Part shown: piece by piece, positions 25,802-34,742 of the stretch | Layout: each line of letters begins with the position of its first letter | Numbering within the stretch: the stretch's first letter is position 1 | NCBI RefSeq assembly: GCF_004298475.1 | Contig: NZ_SCRP01000012.1 | Location: forward strand, 124,001-188,000 | Reading direction: 5' to 3' | DNA length: 64,000 bases | Source of the DNA: Paraburkholderia sp. | GTDB taxonomy: Bacteria > Pseudomonadota > Gammaproteobacteria > Burkholderiales > Burkholderiaceae | Translations under genes and position numbers: made by a program | The notes under the pieces: generated by a model | Databases searched by the model: none | Seen by the model: only the letters and a program-made list of their open reading frames with translations | What the model was told of the DNA's origin: nothing

Positions 25802-27244
25802 TCAACGATGCTCGGAGACGAACTTCGTGACCAGGTACGCCTCCATCGCTTCGGTGCCGCCTTCCGAACCGTAGCCGGATTCCTTTACGCCGCCAAACGG
25901 CGTTTCGGGCAGCGCGAGGCCGTGGTGGTTGATCGACAGCATGCCCGCCTCGATGTCCTCGGAAAGGGCGGCGGACGTCGCACTCGAACGCGTATACGCG
26001 TACGAGGCAAGGCCCCACGGCAGGCGGTTCGCCTCGGTCATGGCGTCTTCATAGGTCGAGAATCGCGAGACGGGCGCGAGCGGGCCGAACGGTTCTTCGT
26101 TCATGATGCTGGCCGAAAGCGGCACATCGGTCAGCACGGTCGGCGCGAAGAAATAGCCTTCGCGGCCGATGCGCTCGCCGCCGGTCAGCACCTTTGCCCC
26201 ATGGTCGCGCGCATCGGCGACGAAACGTTCCATTGCGGCGAGACGGCGGTCGTTGGCGAGCGGACCCATCTGCACGCCTTCTTCGAGGCCGTTGCCGACC
26301 TTGATCGAGCGGAGCGTCGCGACGAAATGCTCGACGAACTCGTCGTATGCCGCGTCCTGCACCATGAAGCGCGTGGGCGAAATGCAGACCTGGCCCGCGT
26401 TGCGGATCTTCGCGAGCGCGAGCAGTTTGGCCGCGCGCGGCACGTCGGCGTCCGCGAACACGATGGCGGGCGCATGTCCGCCCAGTTCCATCGTGACGCG
26501 CTTCATATGTTCGCCGGCTTTCGCCGCGAGCAGCTTGCCGACCGGCGTCGAACCCGTGAACGAGATCTTGCGGATCGCCGGATGCGCGATCAGATACGAC
26601 GACACTTCGGCAGGCACGCCGTATACGAGATTCAGCGCGCCAGCGGGCAGCCCCGCATCGATGAACACCTGCACGAGCGCGGCACAGCTCGCGGGCGTTT
26701 CTTCCGGCCCCTTCAGCACGACGGTGCAACCCGAAGCGAGCGCCGCCGACACCTTGCGCACCGCCTGATTGAGCGGGAAATTCCACGGCGTGAAAGCTGC
26801 AACCGGGCCGACCGGCTCGCGCGTGACGATCTGGCGAACCGCATCGGCGCGCGACGGAATCACGCGGCCATAGGCGCGGCGGCCTTCTTCGGCGAACCAG
26901 TCGATGACGTCGGCGCCCGCGAGCGTTTCTGCTTTTGCTTCGGCGAGCGGTTTGCCTTGCTCGCGCGTCATGACCGCGGCGACATCGTCGGCGCGCTCGC
27001 GCAGCAACTGTGCGGCGCGGCGCATGAGCTTGCTGCGTTCGAGCGGCGAAACCTTGCGCCAGTCGCGAAACGCGCGTGCGGCAGCTTCGGCGGCATCGGA
27101 GAGGTCTTGTTCGCTCGCAAGGCTCAGGCGGCCGATCTGCGCTTCGGTGGCGGGGTCGATCACCGCAATCGTGCGGTCGCCGCCGCGCCATGCGCCGTCG
27201 ACATAAATCTGGGTATCCGGGTACGGCTTCACGCTGGACGTCAT
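25802..27244 (-). CDS. NAD(P)-dependent aldehyde dehydrogenase, succinate-semialdehyde type
   Basis: 480 aa, the normal length for the family. The catalytic residues are Glu253 in [10 protein letters not shown] and Cys287 in [14 protein letters not shown]; the cofactor site is [14 protein letters not shown] (about 152-165) and FTGSTPVGK. The overall pattern ([27 protein letters not shown]) is closest to GabD/GabD2-type enzymes that oxidise succinate semialdehyde, but related aldehydes are possible. No gabT is adjacent. The gene is divergent from the FucU/RbsD-like gene. The ATG at 27244 has AGAGGA about 12 nt upstream. Confidence 0.85.
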   Translation of the reverse strand: MTSSVKPYPDTQIYVDGAWRGGDRTIAVIDPATEAQIGRLSLASEQDLSDAAEAAARAFRDWRKVSPLERSKLMRRAAQLLRERADDVAAVMTREQGKPLAEAKAETLAGADVIDWFAEEGRRAYGRVIPSRADAVRQIVTREPVGPVAAFTPWNFPLNQAVRKVSAALASGCTVVLKGPEETPASCAALVQVFIDAGLPAGALNLVYGVPAEVSSYLIAHPAIRKISFTGSTPVGKLLAAKAGEHMKRVTMELGGHAPAIVFADADVPRAAKLLALAKIRNAGQVCISPTRFMVQDAAYDEFVEHFVATLRSIKVGNGLEEGVQMGPLANDRRLAAMERFVADARDHGAKVLTGGERIGREGYFFAPTVLTDVPLSASIMNEEPFGPLAPVSRFSTYEDAMTEANRLPWGLASYAYTRSSATSAALSEDIEAGMLSINHHGLALPETPFGGVKESGYGSEGGTEAMEAYLVTKFVSEHR

Positions 27245-27280
27245 GATGGGGCAATCCTCTTCGACAGTGGTTGTAGTGGA

Positions 27281-27296
27281 CGTGCGCACGCGCACG
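27281..27296. promoter_or_regulatory. 16-bp inverted repeat between divergent genes
   Basis: CGTGCGC-AC-GCGCACG, two perfect 7-bp arms around 2 bp, lies 37 bp upstream of the aldehyde dehydrogenase start. A regulator site is possible; no regulator gene is adjacent. Confidence 0.35.
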
Positions 27297-27510
27297 ATTG
27301 CGTGGGCGTGGGCCGCTGGAAGATGCAGACCGGACATTGTGCCACCGCATTGCGCTTCGCGTGCGACGTGCCGCTTGCCATGGCGTGCGGCGCATCTGAG
27401 GCGTGGCGGACGGCGCAAGGACCGCCGCTTGTGACGGCGCCGCCGCCCGGCTACGATGTCTTCGGCGCGCACGCGCTGCGTCGTTAATCGAACCCGAAGG
27501 AGGAGGCGCC

Positions 27511-27975
27511 GTGCTGAAGAATCTGGATCCGCTGCTCAATGCCGATGTGCTGCACGCATTGGCTTCGATGGGGCACGGCGACGAAGTCGTGATCTGCGAC
27601 GCGAATTTTCCCGCCGACGCGCTCGCGCGCGAGAGCGTGCTTGGCCGGCTGCTGCGGCTCGACGGCGTGGACGCGCCGCGTGCGGTGCGCGCGGTGCTTT
27701 CGGTGTTGCCGCTCGACACGTTTGTCGATCATCCGGCGCTGCGCATGGAAGTGGTGGGCGATGCGGGCGCGATTCCCGCCGTGCAGCGCGAGGCGCAAAA
27801 CGAAGTCAATGCGGGCGAGGGACGCGAGGTGCCGTTTGCTTCGCTCGAACGTTTTGCTTTCTATGAGCGTGCGCGCCGCGCGTATTGCGTGATTGGTACC
27901 GGCGAGCAGCGCGGCTACGGCTGCTTCGTCTTCAAGAAGGGCGTGCTGCTGGCAGCGGACGAGCCACGTCAGTAA
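27511..27975 (+). CDS. RbsD/FucU family sugar mutarotase
   Basis: 154 aa. The N-terminus [20 protein letters not shown], then [10 protein letters not shown], has the conserved His of the family (MGHGDE), and the C-terminus [21 protein letters not shown] is the typical end. These enzymes speed interconversion of sugar anomers (fucose or ribose) before a kinase or isomerase. No sugar operon surrounds it, so the substrate is open; FucU is the closer match by length. The GTG start at 27511 follows AAGGAGGAGGCGCC. Confidence 0.87.
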   Translation: MLKNLDPLLNADVLHALASMGHGDEVVICDANFPADALARESVLGRLLRLDGVDAPRAVRAVLSVLPLDTFVDHPALRMEVVGDAGAIPAVQREAQNEVNAGEGREVPFASLERFAFYERARRAYCVIGTGEQRGYGCFVFKKGVLLAADEPRQ

Positions 27976-28090
27976 CCGTGCGCGAAACCGGGCTGGAGGC
28001 GGCGCGCCGTTGCGCCTCACCCGTGACGGGCGGAGTAAGATATGCGCCATCGAATGCCCGGATCAAGACGTTTTTTCTATTGCCTCCAAG

Positions 28091-28309
28091 ATGAATCCCG
28101 CCCCGAAGAACGAACCCAGGCGCAAGCAGCCACCTCCCTGGGTGCTGAACACCCTTACGGCGCTCGTGGGGCTGCTTACGCTCGGCCTGGGCGTCGGCTG
28201 GCTGGTTTATAGCTGGATCGTCGATCTGGAGATTCCGTATTTCGCGATCCCGCTGGTGCTTTGCGTGCCTGTAATCGTTGCGGTGGCGTTTCGTAATTTC
28301 TGGGATTAG
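28091..28309 (+). CDS. small two-helix membrane protein of unknown function
   Basis: 72 aa. The N-terminus is basic and Pro-rich (residues 1-16), followed by two hydrophobic helices (about 18-42 and 48-66). I do not recognise a family. The ATG at 28091 lacks a strong Shine-Dalgarno site. It follows the FucU-like gene by 115 bp on the same strand. Codon use is like its neighbours, which supports it being real. Confidence 0.6.
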   Translation: MNPAPKNEPRRKQPPPWVLNTLTALVGLLTLGLGVGWLVYSWIVDLEIPYFAIPLVLCVPVIVAVAFRNFWD

Positions 28310-28381
28310 CACCGCCGGATGTCAAACAGGCGCTGAGACGGGCGGCGAGGGCGGCGCACTGACAGCAGTTGCATGATGGTG

Positions 28382-28819
28382 TCAATTTAGCAGGCCCGAT
28401 GTTGCGTCGCGGATGATGGAATGAATCAAGGGATCGTTGATTACACGAATCCTGCCACTTGATATGACCTTGCCTTCTGAAATTCTGCTCCATCTCACGT
28501 ATCGGCAGTTTTCGTAGCACGATAGTGTGGCTGTCATCGGTCCATCCTGGTATCGAATCAATGGACCGCCCGACTCTTCCCCCAAATACCAGACAAACAC
28601 ATACTCGGGTTCTGTGGAATCGCCGAGTGGTACTTTTTGGTACACGAAGGCGTTTCCGCTTTTTGATGAATATCCGGGGATTTGCGGGGATTCTTCGGGC
28701 GTTGGATGACTTGCGGACCATGCAGCCACTCGGAACCCGGAAATTACGAGAAGCATGACTATCAGGCTACGTATGAGACGATGGACATATTTAGTACAGG
28801 ACGAGGAATTTCTTCGCAC
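28382..28819 (-). CDS. unknown secreted or membrane-anchored protein
   Basis: 145 aa with a GTG start. A hydrophobic segment (LIRSLIVMLLVISGFRVAA, about residues 15-33) looks like a signal peptide or anchor; the rest is polar with a Cys pair spaced CxxxC (SCYENC, about residues 100-105). I recognise no family. GC content is clearly below the surrounding genes, suggesting acquisition or relaxed selection. No good ribosome site is visible at 28819, so the start is uncertain. It lies just downstream of another small unknown frame on the same strand. Confidence 0.5.
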   Translation of the reverse strand: MRRNSSSCTKYVHRLIRSLIVMLLVISGFRVAAWSASHPTPEESPQIPGYSSKSGNAFVYQKVPLGDSTEPEYVFVWYLGEESGGPLIRYQDGPMTATLSCYENCRYVRWSRISEGKVISSGRIRVINDPLIHSIIRDATSGLLN

Positions 28820-28846
28820 TGGCAGAATCCATGATCAAATTAAAGG

Positions 28847-29023
28847 TTAAACATTACTCGACTCAATGACGCTGCTGAAGTCAGGCGGTTCAAGGCGCAT
28901 CGCACGGATATATTCGACCTGCGACTTTAATATCTTGGACACTATAGTTCTGACTTCCCCAAGAATGGCCGCAGGCGTTTGAAAATAGGCATCTGTTTCT
29001 GTATTGAGGTCATTCTTGTTCAT
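28847..29023 (-). CDS. hypothetical 58-aa protein
   Basis: 58 aa from ATG 29023, amphipathic and helical in look (TPAAILGEVRTIVSKILKSQ), no known family and no clear Shine-Dalgarno site. Low GC like the next gene. It may be a real small protein or the tail of a lost gene. Confidence 0.35.
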   Translation of the reverse strand: MNKNDLNTETDAYFQTPAAILGEVRTIVSKILKSQVEYIRAMRLEPPDFSSVIESSNV

Positions 29024-29283
29024 TAGGAAAATTTGGAGTGCGGAGCATCGCGGCAATCTCAAGATGTCTCGTCTTGTGAGAATCTTGTCGCGGACCCAGG
29101 TTATCGACGGAACATTACAGCCGGTTTACATGCGGGTAATCCGGCGCAGCCGAAGAAATTCGCAAATTGGAAGTCTCGCGTACGCTGCGCGACCTGATCA
29201 CTGCGACCGGCAAGCCCCGTTGCCCCATTCGCAGCCCTGTCTCGCGAAGCACGACAAGCGCTGCGAACAATGTTTGACGCGGC

Positions 29284-30348
29284 TCAGGGAATCAGCACTT
29301 GCCGTCCCACCACACGGCCTTGCTGCAGCGCACGAAGCGCGTCGTTGACTTCGTCGAGCGGACGGGTCGTCACCGGCGCGGGCCGGATCTTGCCGTCGCG
29401 CATCAGCGCAACGAGTTCGCGCAACTCCGCGAGCGTGCCGACGTAGCTGCCCTCGATACACAGCGGGCGCATCGGGATGATCGGCAAGGCCAGCGTTATG
29501 TCGCCGCCCATCAGGCCCACGATCACCACATGGCCGCCGCGTGCGCATGAATCGAGCGCCAGCGAAACGGTCGATGTCGAGCCGACCAGATCGAGCACGG
29601 CGCGCGCGCCGCAGGTTCCGCCCACGGCCTCGACGATCTGCGTCGCGGCGTCGGGCGCGCGTGCGTCGATGGCGGCCAGCGCGCCTTCCTTTAGCGCGGC
29701 TTCGCGCTTGTCCGCATCGATATCGACGACAATCGCGCCCTTGCCGCCCAGCGCCTTGATGACCTCGATGGCCATGAGCCCGAGACCGCCTGCGCCGATC
29801 ACGACGACCGGCGTTTCATGAATGCGGTCGCCGAACTTCTTGATGGCCGAATACGTGGTGACGCCTGCGCAGGCAAGCGGTGCGGCTTTGATGGGGTCGA
29901 GCCCGCCGAGATCGACCAGATAGCGCGGGTGCGGCACGATCACATATTCGGCAAAGCCGCCTGCCCGCATGACGCCGAGCGATTGCGGCCTCACGCAGAT
30001 ATTCTCTTCGCCGCGCAGGCAGGCCGGGCATGCGCCGCAACCGATCCAGGGATGCACGACGGCGATCATGCCGGTTTGCACGGGGCCCGCATTGGGGCCT
30101 GCGGAGATGACCTCGCCGCTGATTTCATGGCTGGGTGTGAGCGGCAGTTTGATGCCGCGGTCGGCGAGCGAGAGTTTTTTGCCGCCGCCGAGGTCGTAGT
30201 AACCCTCCCAGATATGCAGATCCGAGTGGCACAGTCCCGCCGCCTTCACGCGTACGAGGACTTCAGTGCCTTGGGGTTGCGGGATGTCCTGGTGAATCAG
30301 TTCGAGCGGCTGGCCGTGGCCAGTGACGCAAAAGCAGCGCATCTGCAT
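29284..30348 (-). CDS. zinc-dependent alcohol dehydrogenase (MDR family)
   Basis: 354 aa. Catalytic zinc ligands are in GLCHSDLH (Cys39) and the PSHE segment; the structural zinc site is CGACPACLRGEENIC (about 103-117). The Rossmann motif is VVIGAGGLGLMA (about 176-187), and VDIDADKREAA with an acidic residue after the second strand indicates NAD(H) preference. It oxidises alcohols or reduces aldehydes; the substrate is not known. The ATG at 30348 follows ACGGAGATATCG; a second ATG lies 6 nt on. It stands alone. Confidence 0.86.
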   Translation of the reverse strand: MQMRCFCVTGHGQPLELIHQDIPQPQGTEVLVRVKAAGLCHSDLHIWEGYYDLGGGKKLSLADRGIKLPLTPSHEISGEVISAGPNAGPVQTGMIAVVHPWIGCGACPACLRGEENICVRPQSLGVMRAGGFAEYVIVPHPRYLVDLGGLDPIKAAPLACAGVTTYSAIKKFGDRIHETPVVVIGAGGLGLMAIEVIKALGGKGAIVVDIDADKREAALKEGALAAIDARAPDAATQIVEAVGGTCGARAVLDLVGSTSTVSLALDSCARGGHVVIVGLMGGDITLALPIIPMRPLCIEGSYVGTLAELRELVALMRDGKIRPAPVTTRPLDEVNDALRALQQGRVVGRQVLIP

Positions 30349-30519
30349 CGATATCTCCGTGAATGAAAGTAGGACGGTTAAGCGATGAGGAAAGCGATGG
30401 CGAATCATCCGCATCATAGCGGATCGCCCGTGCGTGGGGGCCGGGTGGTTTGATGCGGGTCGTGAACCCGTTTAGCGAACGCGTGTTGCGAACACCCGGG
30501 CGGCTGAAGGGCGCGCGGA

Positions 30520-31143
30520 CTAGCGTGCCTTGCTGCGCGCGCTCTTCCTGCCGCCGGTCGTGCGCGGCGTCTCCTTGCTGGCAACCGCGTCGGCGATGCC
30601 TGGCTGCTCCATCCAGGACAGCGCGTCCACGTAGGAAAGAAAATGCTGCAGATAACCGGGCGAAAGCTCGCGCATCAACGAAAGCGCACGATGCACGAGG
30701 CTGCTGGAATTGAGCGGCCCCGCGTTTTGCGGAACCTGCACGAGCGACTGGCGCAACTGGCTTTCCGTGCGCACGGTGGCCCAGGTCCGGCGGAAGTAGT
30801 CGAGCATTTCGGGCGCGGAGGGCCGCGCGCGGCAGTTCGCCGGATCGTTCATCAGGTCGGCCAGTTCGCGCAGCGGGCCCGGAGCGGGCGCGCGATCGAT
30901 CGGCGCTACGGCAGACACGGAAGATTCGGCGTCGCCAGAGGACACCGAATTTTGCGCAATCAATTCGGATAGCGTGGCATTCAGCAATTCGCGCGCTTTG
31001 CCGCTCTGATTTGCCGTGCGCCGTTCCAGCGCCTCGATGAAGCGGGCGCGCACAGGATCGAGCCGATCCGCGCCGCGCTGCGCTTCGTTCGATGACGCCT
31101 TGTCCGGCATCGCTTCGTTAGCGTCCCTGGCGTCGTTATTCAC
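30520..31143 (-). CDS. DUF2894-like protein, last gene of the motor-like operon
   Basis: 207 aa, mostly helical and soluble, with a conserved central part (LDYFRRTWATVRTESQLRQS, about 115-134) and a basic tail (GGRKSARSKAR). It resembles DUF2894 proteins, which usually sit beside DUF802 and OmpA-type genes; function unknown. I take the GTG at 31143, which overlaps the previous stop by 8 bp (GTGAATAA) as expected for coupled translation; an ATG at 31110 is the alternative. Its position suggests a cytoplasmic partner of the membrane complex. Confidence 0.7.
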   Translation of the reverse strand: MNNDARDANEAMPDKASSNEAQRGADRLDPVRARFIEALERRTANQSGKARELLNATLSELIAQNSVSSGDAESSVSAVAPIDRAPAPGPLRELADLMNDPANCRARPSAPEMLDYFRRTWATVRTESQLRQSLVQVPQNAGPLNSSSLVHRALSLMRELSPGYLQHFLSYVDALSWMEQPGIADAVASKETPRTTGGRKSARSKAR

Positions 31144-31795
31144 CGCGCTCACCGCCGGAGGCCGTCGATCGCGGGACCGGCGCGATTTCCACGCGCCGGT
31201 TCTTCGCCCGGCCAACGGCGTCCGCGTTAGAACTCACCGGCTGCTCGGAGCCGAACGCCGCCGCAAACACGGACGAGGCGGGCACGCCTTCGTCGATGAG
31301 CGCGCGCGTCACGGTCAACGCACGCTGTGCCGATAGTTCCCAGTTGTCGGCGAAGCGATGGTTGCCCGCGTGCACCTGCTGGTCGTCGGCGAAACCGCTC
31401 ACCATCAGCGTCTCGTCTCGCGCTTTCAGATACGCGGCCAGCGGCCCGGCCAGGCTCTTGAGCAGTGTGCGGCCTTCGGGCTGCAACTGGTCGGAGTTCA
31501 GGGCGAACAGCACGCTGCCGCTAATGCCGATGCGCCCGTTGACGAGCGTGACCCGGCCCGATGCGAGCGGCCCCGCGAGCGCCTGTTCGAGTGTCTTGCG
31601 CCGCTGCGTTTCGAGCTGACGCTGCTTGATCTCATGGTCGAGCTTGGTCGAGAGTTCGAGCTGCACGCCGGTCACCGCCACGAGGATCAGCACGAACGCG
31701 CCCAGCAGCGCCGACATCAGGTCGCTGAAAGCGGTCCAGATGGGCGTCGCAGGTTCGAAACCACCGTCGATGCCGCCGTCGATGTCCTCGCTCAT
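31136..31795 (-). CDS. MotB/ZorB-like OmpA-family protein
   Basis: 219 aa. A single N-terminal membrane helix carries an acidic residue at its start (WTAFSDLMSALLGAFVLIL, Asp25), the position of the proton-relay Asp of MotB, ZorB, ExbD and TolR. After a short linker comes a peptidoglycan-binding OmpA domain (about 85-210) with the pattern NWELSAQRALTVTRAL and GRAKNRRVEI. It would anchor an ion-driven stator to the cell wall. The ATG overlaps the previous gene's stop by 4 bp. The pairing with a MotA-like gene supports a stator unit. Confidence 0.85.
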   Translation of the reverse strand: MSEDIDGGIDGGFEPATPIWTAFSDLMSALLGAFVLILVAVTGVQLELSTKLDHEIKQRQLETQRRKTLEQALAGPLASGRVTLVNGRIGISGSVLFALNSDQLQPEGRTLLKSLAGPLAAYLKARDETLMVSGFADDQQVHAGNHRFADNWELSAQRALTVTRALIDEGVPASSVFAAAFGSEQPVSSNADAVGRAKNRRVEIAPVPRSTASGGERGE

Positions 31796-33888
31796 GCGGC
31801 TTCGGCTCCCGCTGCTGCGCGCCGCGCGGCAAGCTGCTGCAGACCTTCCATGATCTGCTTTTGCGACAGCATGCTGAGGTCGACGACTTCGCGTGCCTGC
31901 GCAACGTAGTACGCAAGCTGTTCGTCGCTGCGCGCGAGCGACTTGTCGAGCGCGCCTTCGATGCGTTGCAGTTGCTCGACGAGTTGCGCGTTCGATTCGC
32001 CGAACGCCTGCACCGATGCGCCGAACGCATCGCCGAGGCTCGCCACTTCGACGGCGCCGTGTGTGATCCGCGCGGCGATGCCGTCGAGCTTGTTCGTTTC
32101 CGATTCGACGCGCTCCGTGAATTGCGCGCCGACGCGCTCGAAGAGTTCCGCCGACGTGGTGACGAGCGCATCGATTGCGCCGCGCTGTTGCGTGGACGCG
32201 TGATTCACGGCGTTGAGCAGGGTTTCGAGCGTGGCGAGCAGGCGGCTGCGTTCTTCGAGCATCGCGGTATCGCGCACCATGCTCTCCGAGAGCTTCTGGC
32301 GCAGTTCGGCGATCACTTCAGCGGCGGCGCGCGGCGCTTCCGAGGCGGCTTCGACGAGCCGCGCGATCTCGGCGACGGTGTCGCGCGCCTGGGCCTGCGT
32401 CTGCGCGGCGATGGCGCTCGCGGTGCGCTCCAGCGTGTCGCAGATGGCCTGCTGGCGGGTTGCGTTCTGCACGGCTGCGTCGTCCCAGCGTGCGTAGAGC
32501 GTCGCGCTCATCGATGCGACGCTCTCGCGCCACGCGTCGAGCCGCGCCTCGTCTTGCGACACGAGCCCCGCCTGCAACTGCGCGTGCGATGCATTCACGT
32601 TGCGCAGCAGCGCAGCCGCGTGCTGCTCGAATGTTGCGGCTGCAACGGACAAGGCCTGTTGATGATCGGCGGCGAGTTGTTCGTTCGCGCGCGTTTGCTG
32701 CGAAAGGGCCGCGCTCCAGTTTTCGGCTGCCGTACCCGCCGAGCGATCAAGGCGGGCGGCGACGCCATCGATCAGATCCGCGCAACGTGCTTCGAAGGTT
32801 GCCGCATAGTGCTCGAACGATGTGCGCAGATCGGCAGCCAGCGTTGCGCTCGACTGTCGATGATCGGCGAGAGCCTCGCGCCAGAGCGTCGAAACGGTGG
32901 CCGCCGTCGTTTCGTGGCTGGTCGAGAGTCCGGCCATCTGCTGCTCGACGGCTTGCGTGACGGCAGCGTGCAGCGCGGCTGTTTCGGCCTTGACGCCTTG
33001 CACCATGCTTTCCACGGCCGGGCGGATCGCCGCGCCTGCGGCGCGCGCGCTTTCGGCTGCGCCATCCTTGAGCGAGCGCGCGACGGATGCGGCGAGTTCC
33101 GCGTAGGTGGCTTCGACTTTGCCGAAGAACTGCTGCTGACTGGCGATCTGCCGCTCGTTCAGCGCGAGGCTTTGCTGCTCGATGGCCTGCATCATCGCCT
33201 GAAGGCGATCCACGAGCACGGGCATGGCCTCGGCCTGGCGTTGCAGCAACTGGAAGCTCGCTTCGCGTTGATGCGCATGCGAGAAAACGCGCAAGGTCGT
33301 GGCGATTCGCGTGTCGAGTTGCTGGGCCGCGTCGCTGCGCTGGCGGCGTACGAGCGCCGAGAGCAGCCCGAGCATGGCCGACGTGGCGACGCCCGCAATC
33401 GACGTGCCGAAGGCGAAGCCGAGCCCCTTGACCGGCGCGGCGAGCGAAGCGCGGATCGCGAGCGGATCGACGGCGCTTTCCAGCGCCGCGCCCGTGCCCT
33501 TGAGCGTGGCGACCATGCCGAGCAGCGTGCCGAGCATCCCGAGCAGCACGAGCAGGCCCACCAGATAAGGCGTCAGCGCAGGGCCGGGCAAGGCCGCGCG
33601 CGCGCCTTCCACGCGCAGGCGCACCGGGCCGCGCAGGCCGGGATCGATCCGTTCGAGCCACGCGCCGAGCGTGGCGGGCGGCTCGGCAAGCGCGGTCACG
33701 GCGTGTTCGAGCGTGGCGGTTGCCTGCCGATAGCGCCACAGTTCGAGTGCGCCGGCGAAATAGCAGGCGCCGATCAGCAGCGTGACGGCGAGCGCCAGCG
33801 GATTCGTGCCGAGATAGCCGAAGGCGATCCAGCAGAGCGCCGCACAACCGGCGAGAAATACAACGAGGTCGAAACGAAATCGGGACAT
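31792..33888 (-). CDS. DUF802-type MotA/TolQ-like protein with a very long coiled-coil tail
   Basis: 698 aa. Four membrane helices (about 8-26, 31-50, 107-128, 156-180) include the MotA/TolQ/ExbB marks LLGMLGTLLGMVATLKG (about 115-131) and GFAFGTSIAGVATSAMLGLL (about 157-176) with Thr/Ser lining helix 4. From about residue 185 to 690 it is almost entirely Ala/Gln/Glu-rich heptad sequence without Pro breaks except near 515 and a few others. If continuous helix, 500 residues would span about 75 nm. ZorA of Zorya has the same plan: a MotA-like membrane part and a long cytoplasmic tail. The gene follows DUF3348 by 12 bp. Confidence 0.83.
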   Translation of the reverse strand: MSRFRFDLVVFLAGCAALCWIAFGYLGTNPLALAVTLLIGACYFAGALELWRYRQATATLEHAVTALAEPPATLGAWLERIDPGLRGPVRLRVEGARAALPGPALTPYLVGLLVLLGMLGTLLGMVATLKGTGAALESAVDPLAIRASLAAPVKGLGFAFGTSIAGVATSAMLGLLSALVRRQRSDAAQQLDTRIATTLRVFSHAHQREASFQLLQRQAEAMPVLVDRLQAMMQAIEQQSLALNERQIASQQQFFGKVEATYAELAASVARSLKDGAAESARAAGAAIRPAVESMVQGVKAETAALHAAVTQAVEQQMAGLSTSHETTAATVSTLWREALADHRQSSATLAADLRTSFEHYAATFEARCADLIDGVAARLDRSAGTAAENWSAALSQQTRANEQLAADHQQALSVAAATFEQHAAALLRNVNASHAQLQAGLVSQDEARLDAWRESVASMSATLYARWDDAAVQNATRQQAICDTLERTASAIAAQTQAQARDTVAEIARLVEAASEAPRAAAEVIAELRQKLSESMVRDTAMLEERSRLLATLETLLNAVNHASTQQRGAIDALVTTSAELFERVGAQFTERVESETNKLDGIAARITHGAVEVASLGDAFGASVQAFGESNAQLVEQLQRIEGALDKSLARSDEQLAYYVAQAREVVDLSMLSQKQIMEGLQQLAARRAAAGAEAA

Positions 33889-33900
33889 AAAACTATGGGG

Positions 33901-34638
33901 TTAGCGGGCGCGAAGGGCTGCGAGCAGTCCTTCCACCGGTTGAAACCGAACTTCGAGTTCGGCGAGCAATACGCTCTGCCTGTCCTTGCAGAACCTGTCG
34001 AGCCACACGCCAGTCGGGGTGGCTGTGGCGGCTTCCGGCTCGCCCGCGGCCTGTGCCGCGCGCAGCCGCTCGAAGTGCGCGCCGAGCAAGGCGGGCACCG
34101 AAGCCAGCAGACTGCGCTCGCGCGTACCGAGCGAGCGCTCCATGATCGCGTCCACCGCCGCAAGGCGCGCGAGCGCCGGCGTTTTTGCCGCCAGCATCGC
34201 ACGCAGGCGGCCGCGCAACTGGCCGATTTCGGTTTCCAGCGTCTGCTGGATCGCGAGATGGCGCTGGCGATATTCGCCGTAGTCGACCTGGCCGGCAGGT
34301 TCGTCCATCGGCGCAACGTGGGCTGCGGCACGCACGCCGCGCTGGGCGGGCGCGTGCTCGCGGGCGATCACCTTCGTCAGCGCGCTGCGCACGCTCGTGC
34401 AGAGGTTTGTCGCATCGTCGCCGCCGAACGCGCGCGCGCCCGCCGTACCCGTTGCGACGGCTGGCGGCTGTCCGCTCAGCGCCGTGGACAGCGCGATGGC
34501 GTCGGTCCAGACAAGCCACTGGCTCAGGCGGTCCGAGAGCGACTGCGGCGGTTCGGCGAAGTCGGCATCGGCGAGTTGCGCGAGCAGGCGTACGAGCGTT
34601 GGTCCGCTCAGCGCCGGTCGCCGGGGGGCTTGCACCAT
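33901..34638 (-). CDS. DUF3348-like protein, first gene of the motor-like operon
   Basis: 245 aa, soluble, mostly helical: an N-terminal domain (LVRLLAQLADADFAEPPQSL, about 16-35), a coiled-coil-like centre (about 120-160, IQQTLETEIGQLRGRLRAM) and a C-terminal part ending WLDRFCKDRQSVLLAELEVR. It resembles DUF3348, a family usually found beside DUF802 genes. Function unknown; the N-terminal placement in the operon and lack of membrane segments suggest a cytoplasmic partner. The ATG at 34638 has no strong ribosome site. Confidence 0.72.
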   Translation of the reverse strand: MVQAPRRPALSGPTLVRLLAQLADADFAEPPQSLSDRLSQWLVWTDAIALSTALSGQPPAVATGTAGARAFGGDDATNLCTSVRSALTKVIAREHAPAQRGVRAAAHVAPMDEPAGQVDYGEYRQRHLAIQQTLETEIGQLRGRLRAMLAAKTPALARLAAVDAIMERSLGTRERSLLASVPALLGAHFERLRAAQAAGEPEAATATPTGVWLDRFCKDRQSVLLAELEVRFQPVEGLLAALRAR

Positions 34639-34742
34639 GCTGCGAGAAGCAAAAAAGGCAGCAGTTTACACGCTGGCGCGGTTCGGGCCGTGAGAGCCTC
34701 ATCGGCGGAGGGGGTTGACGGGGCATTTTGGCGTTGCGGGCA

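Noticed and set aside
30520..34638. Assignment of the stator-like operon to Zorya itself
   Set aside because: ZorC, ZorD and ZorE are not recognisable and the partners look like DUF3348 and DUF2894, so only a resemblance of ZorA/ZorB plan is claimed.
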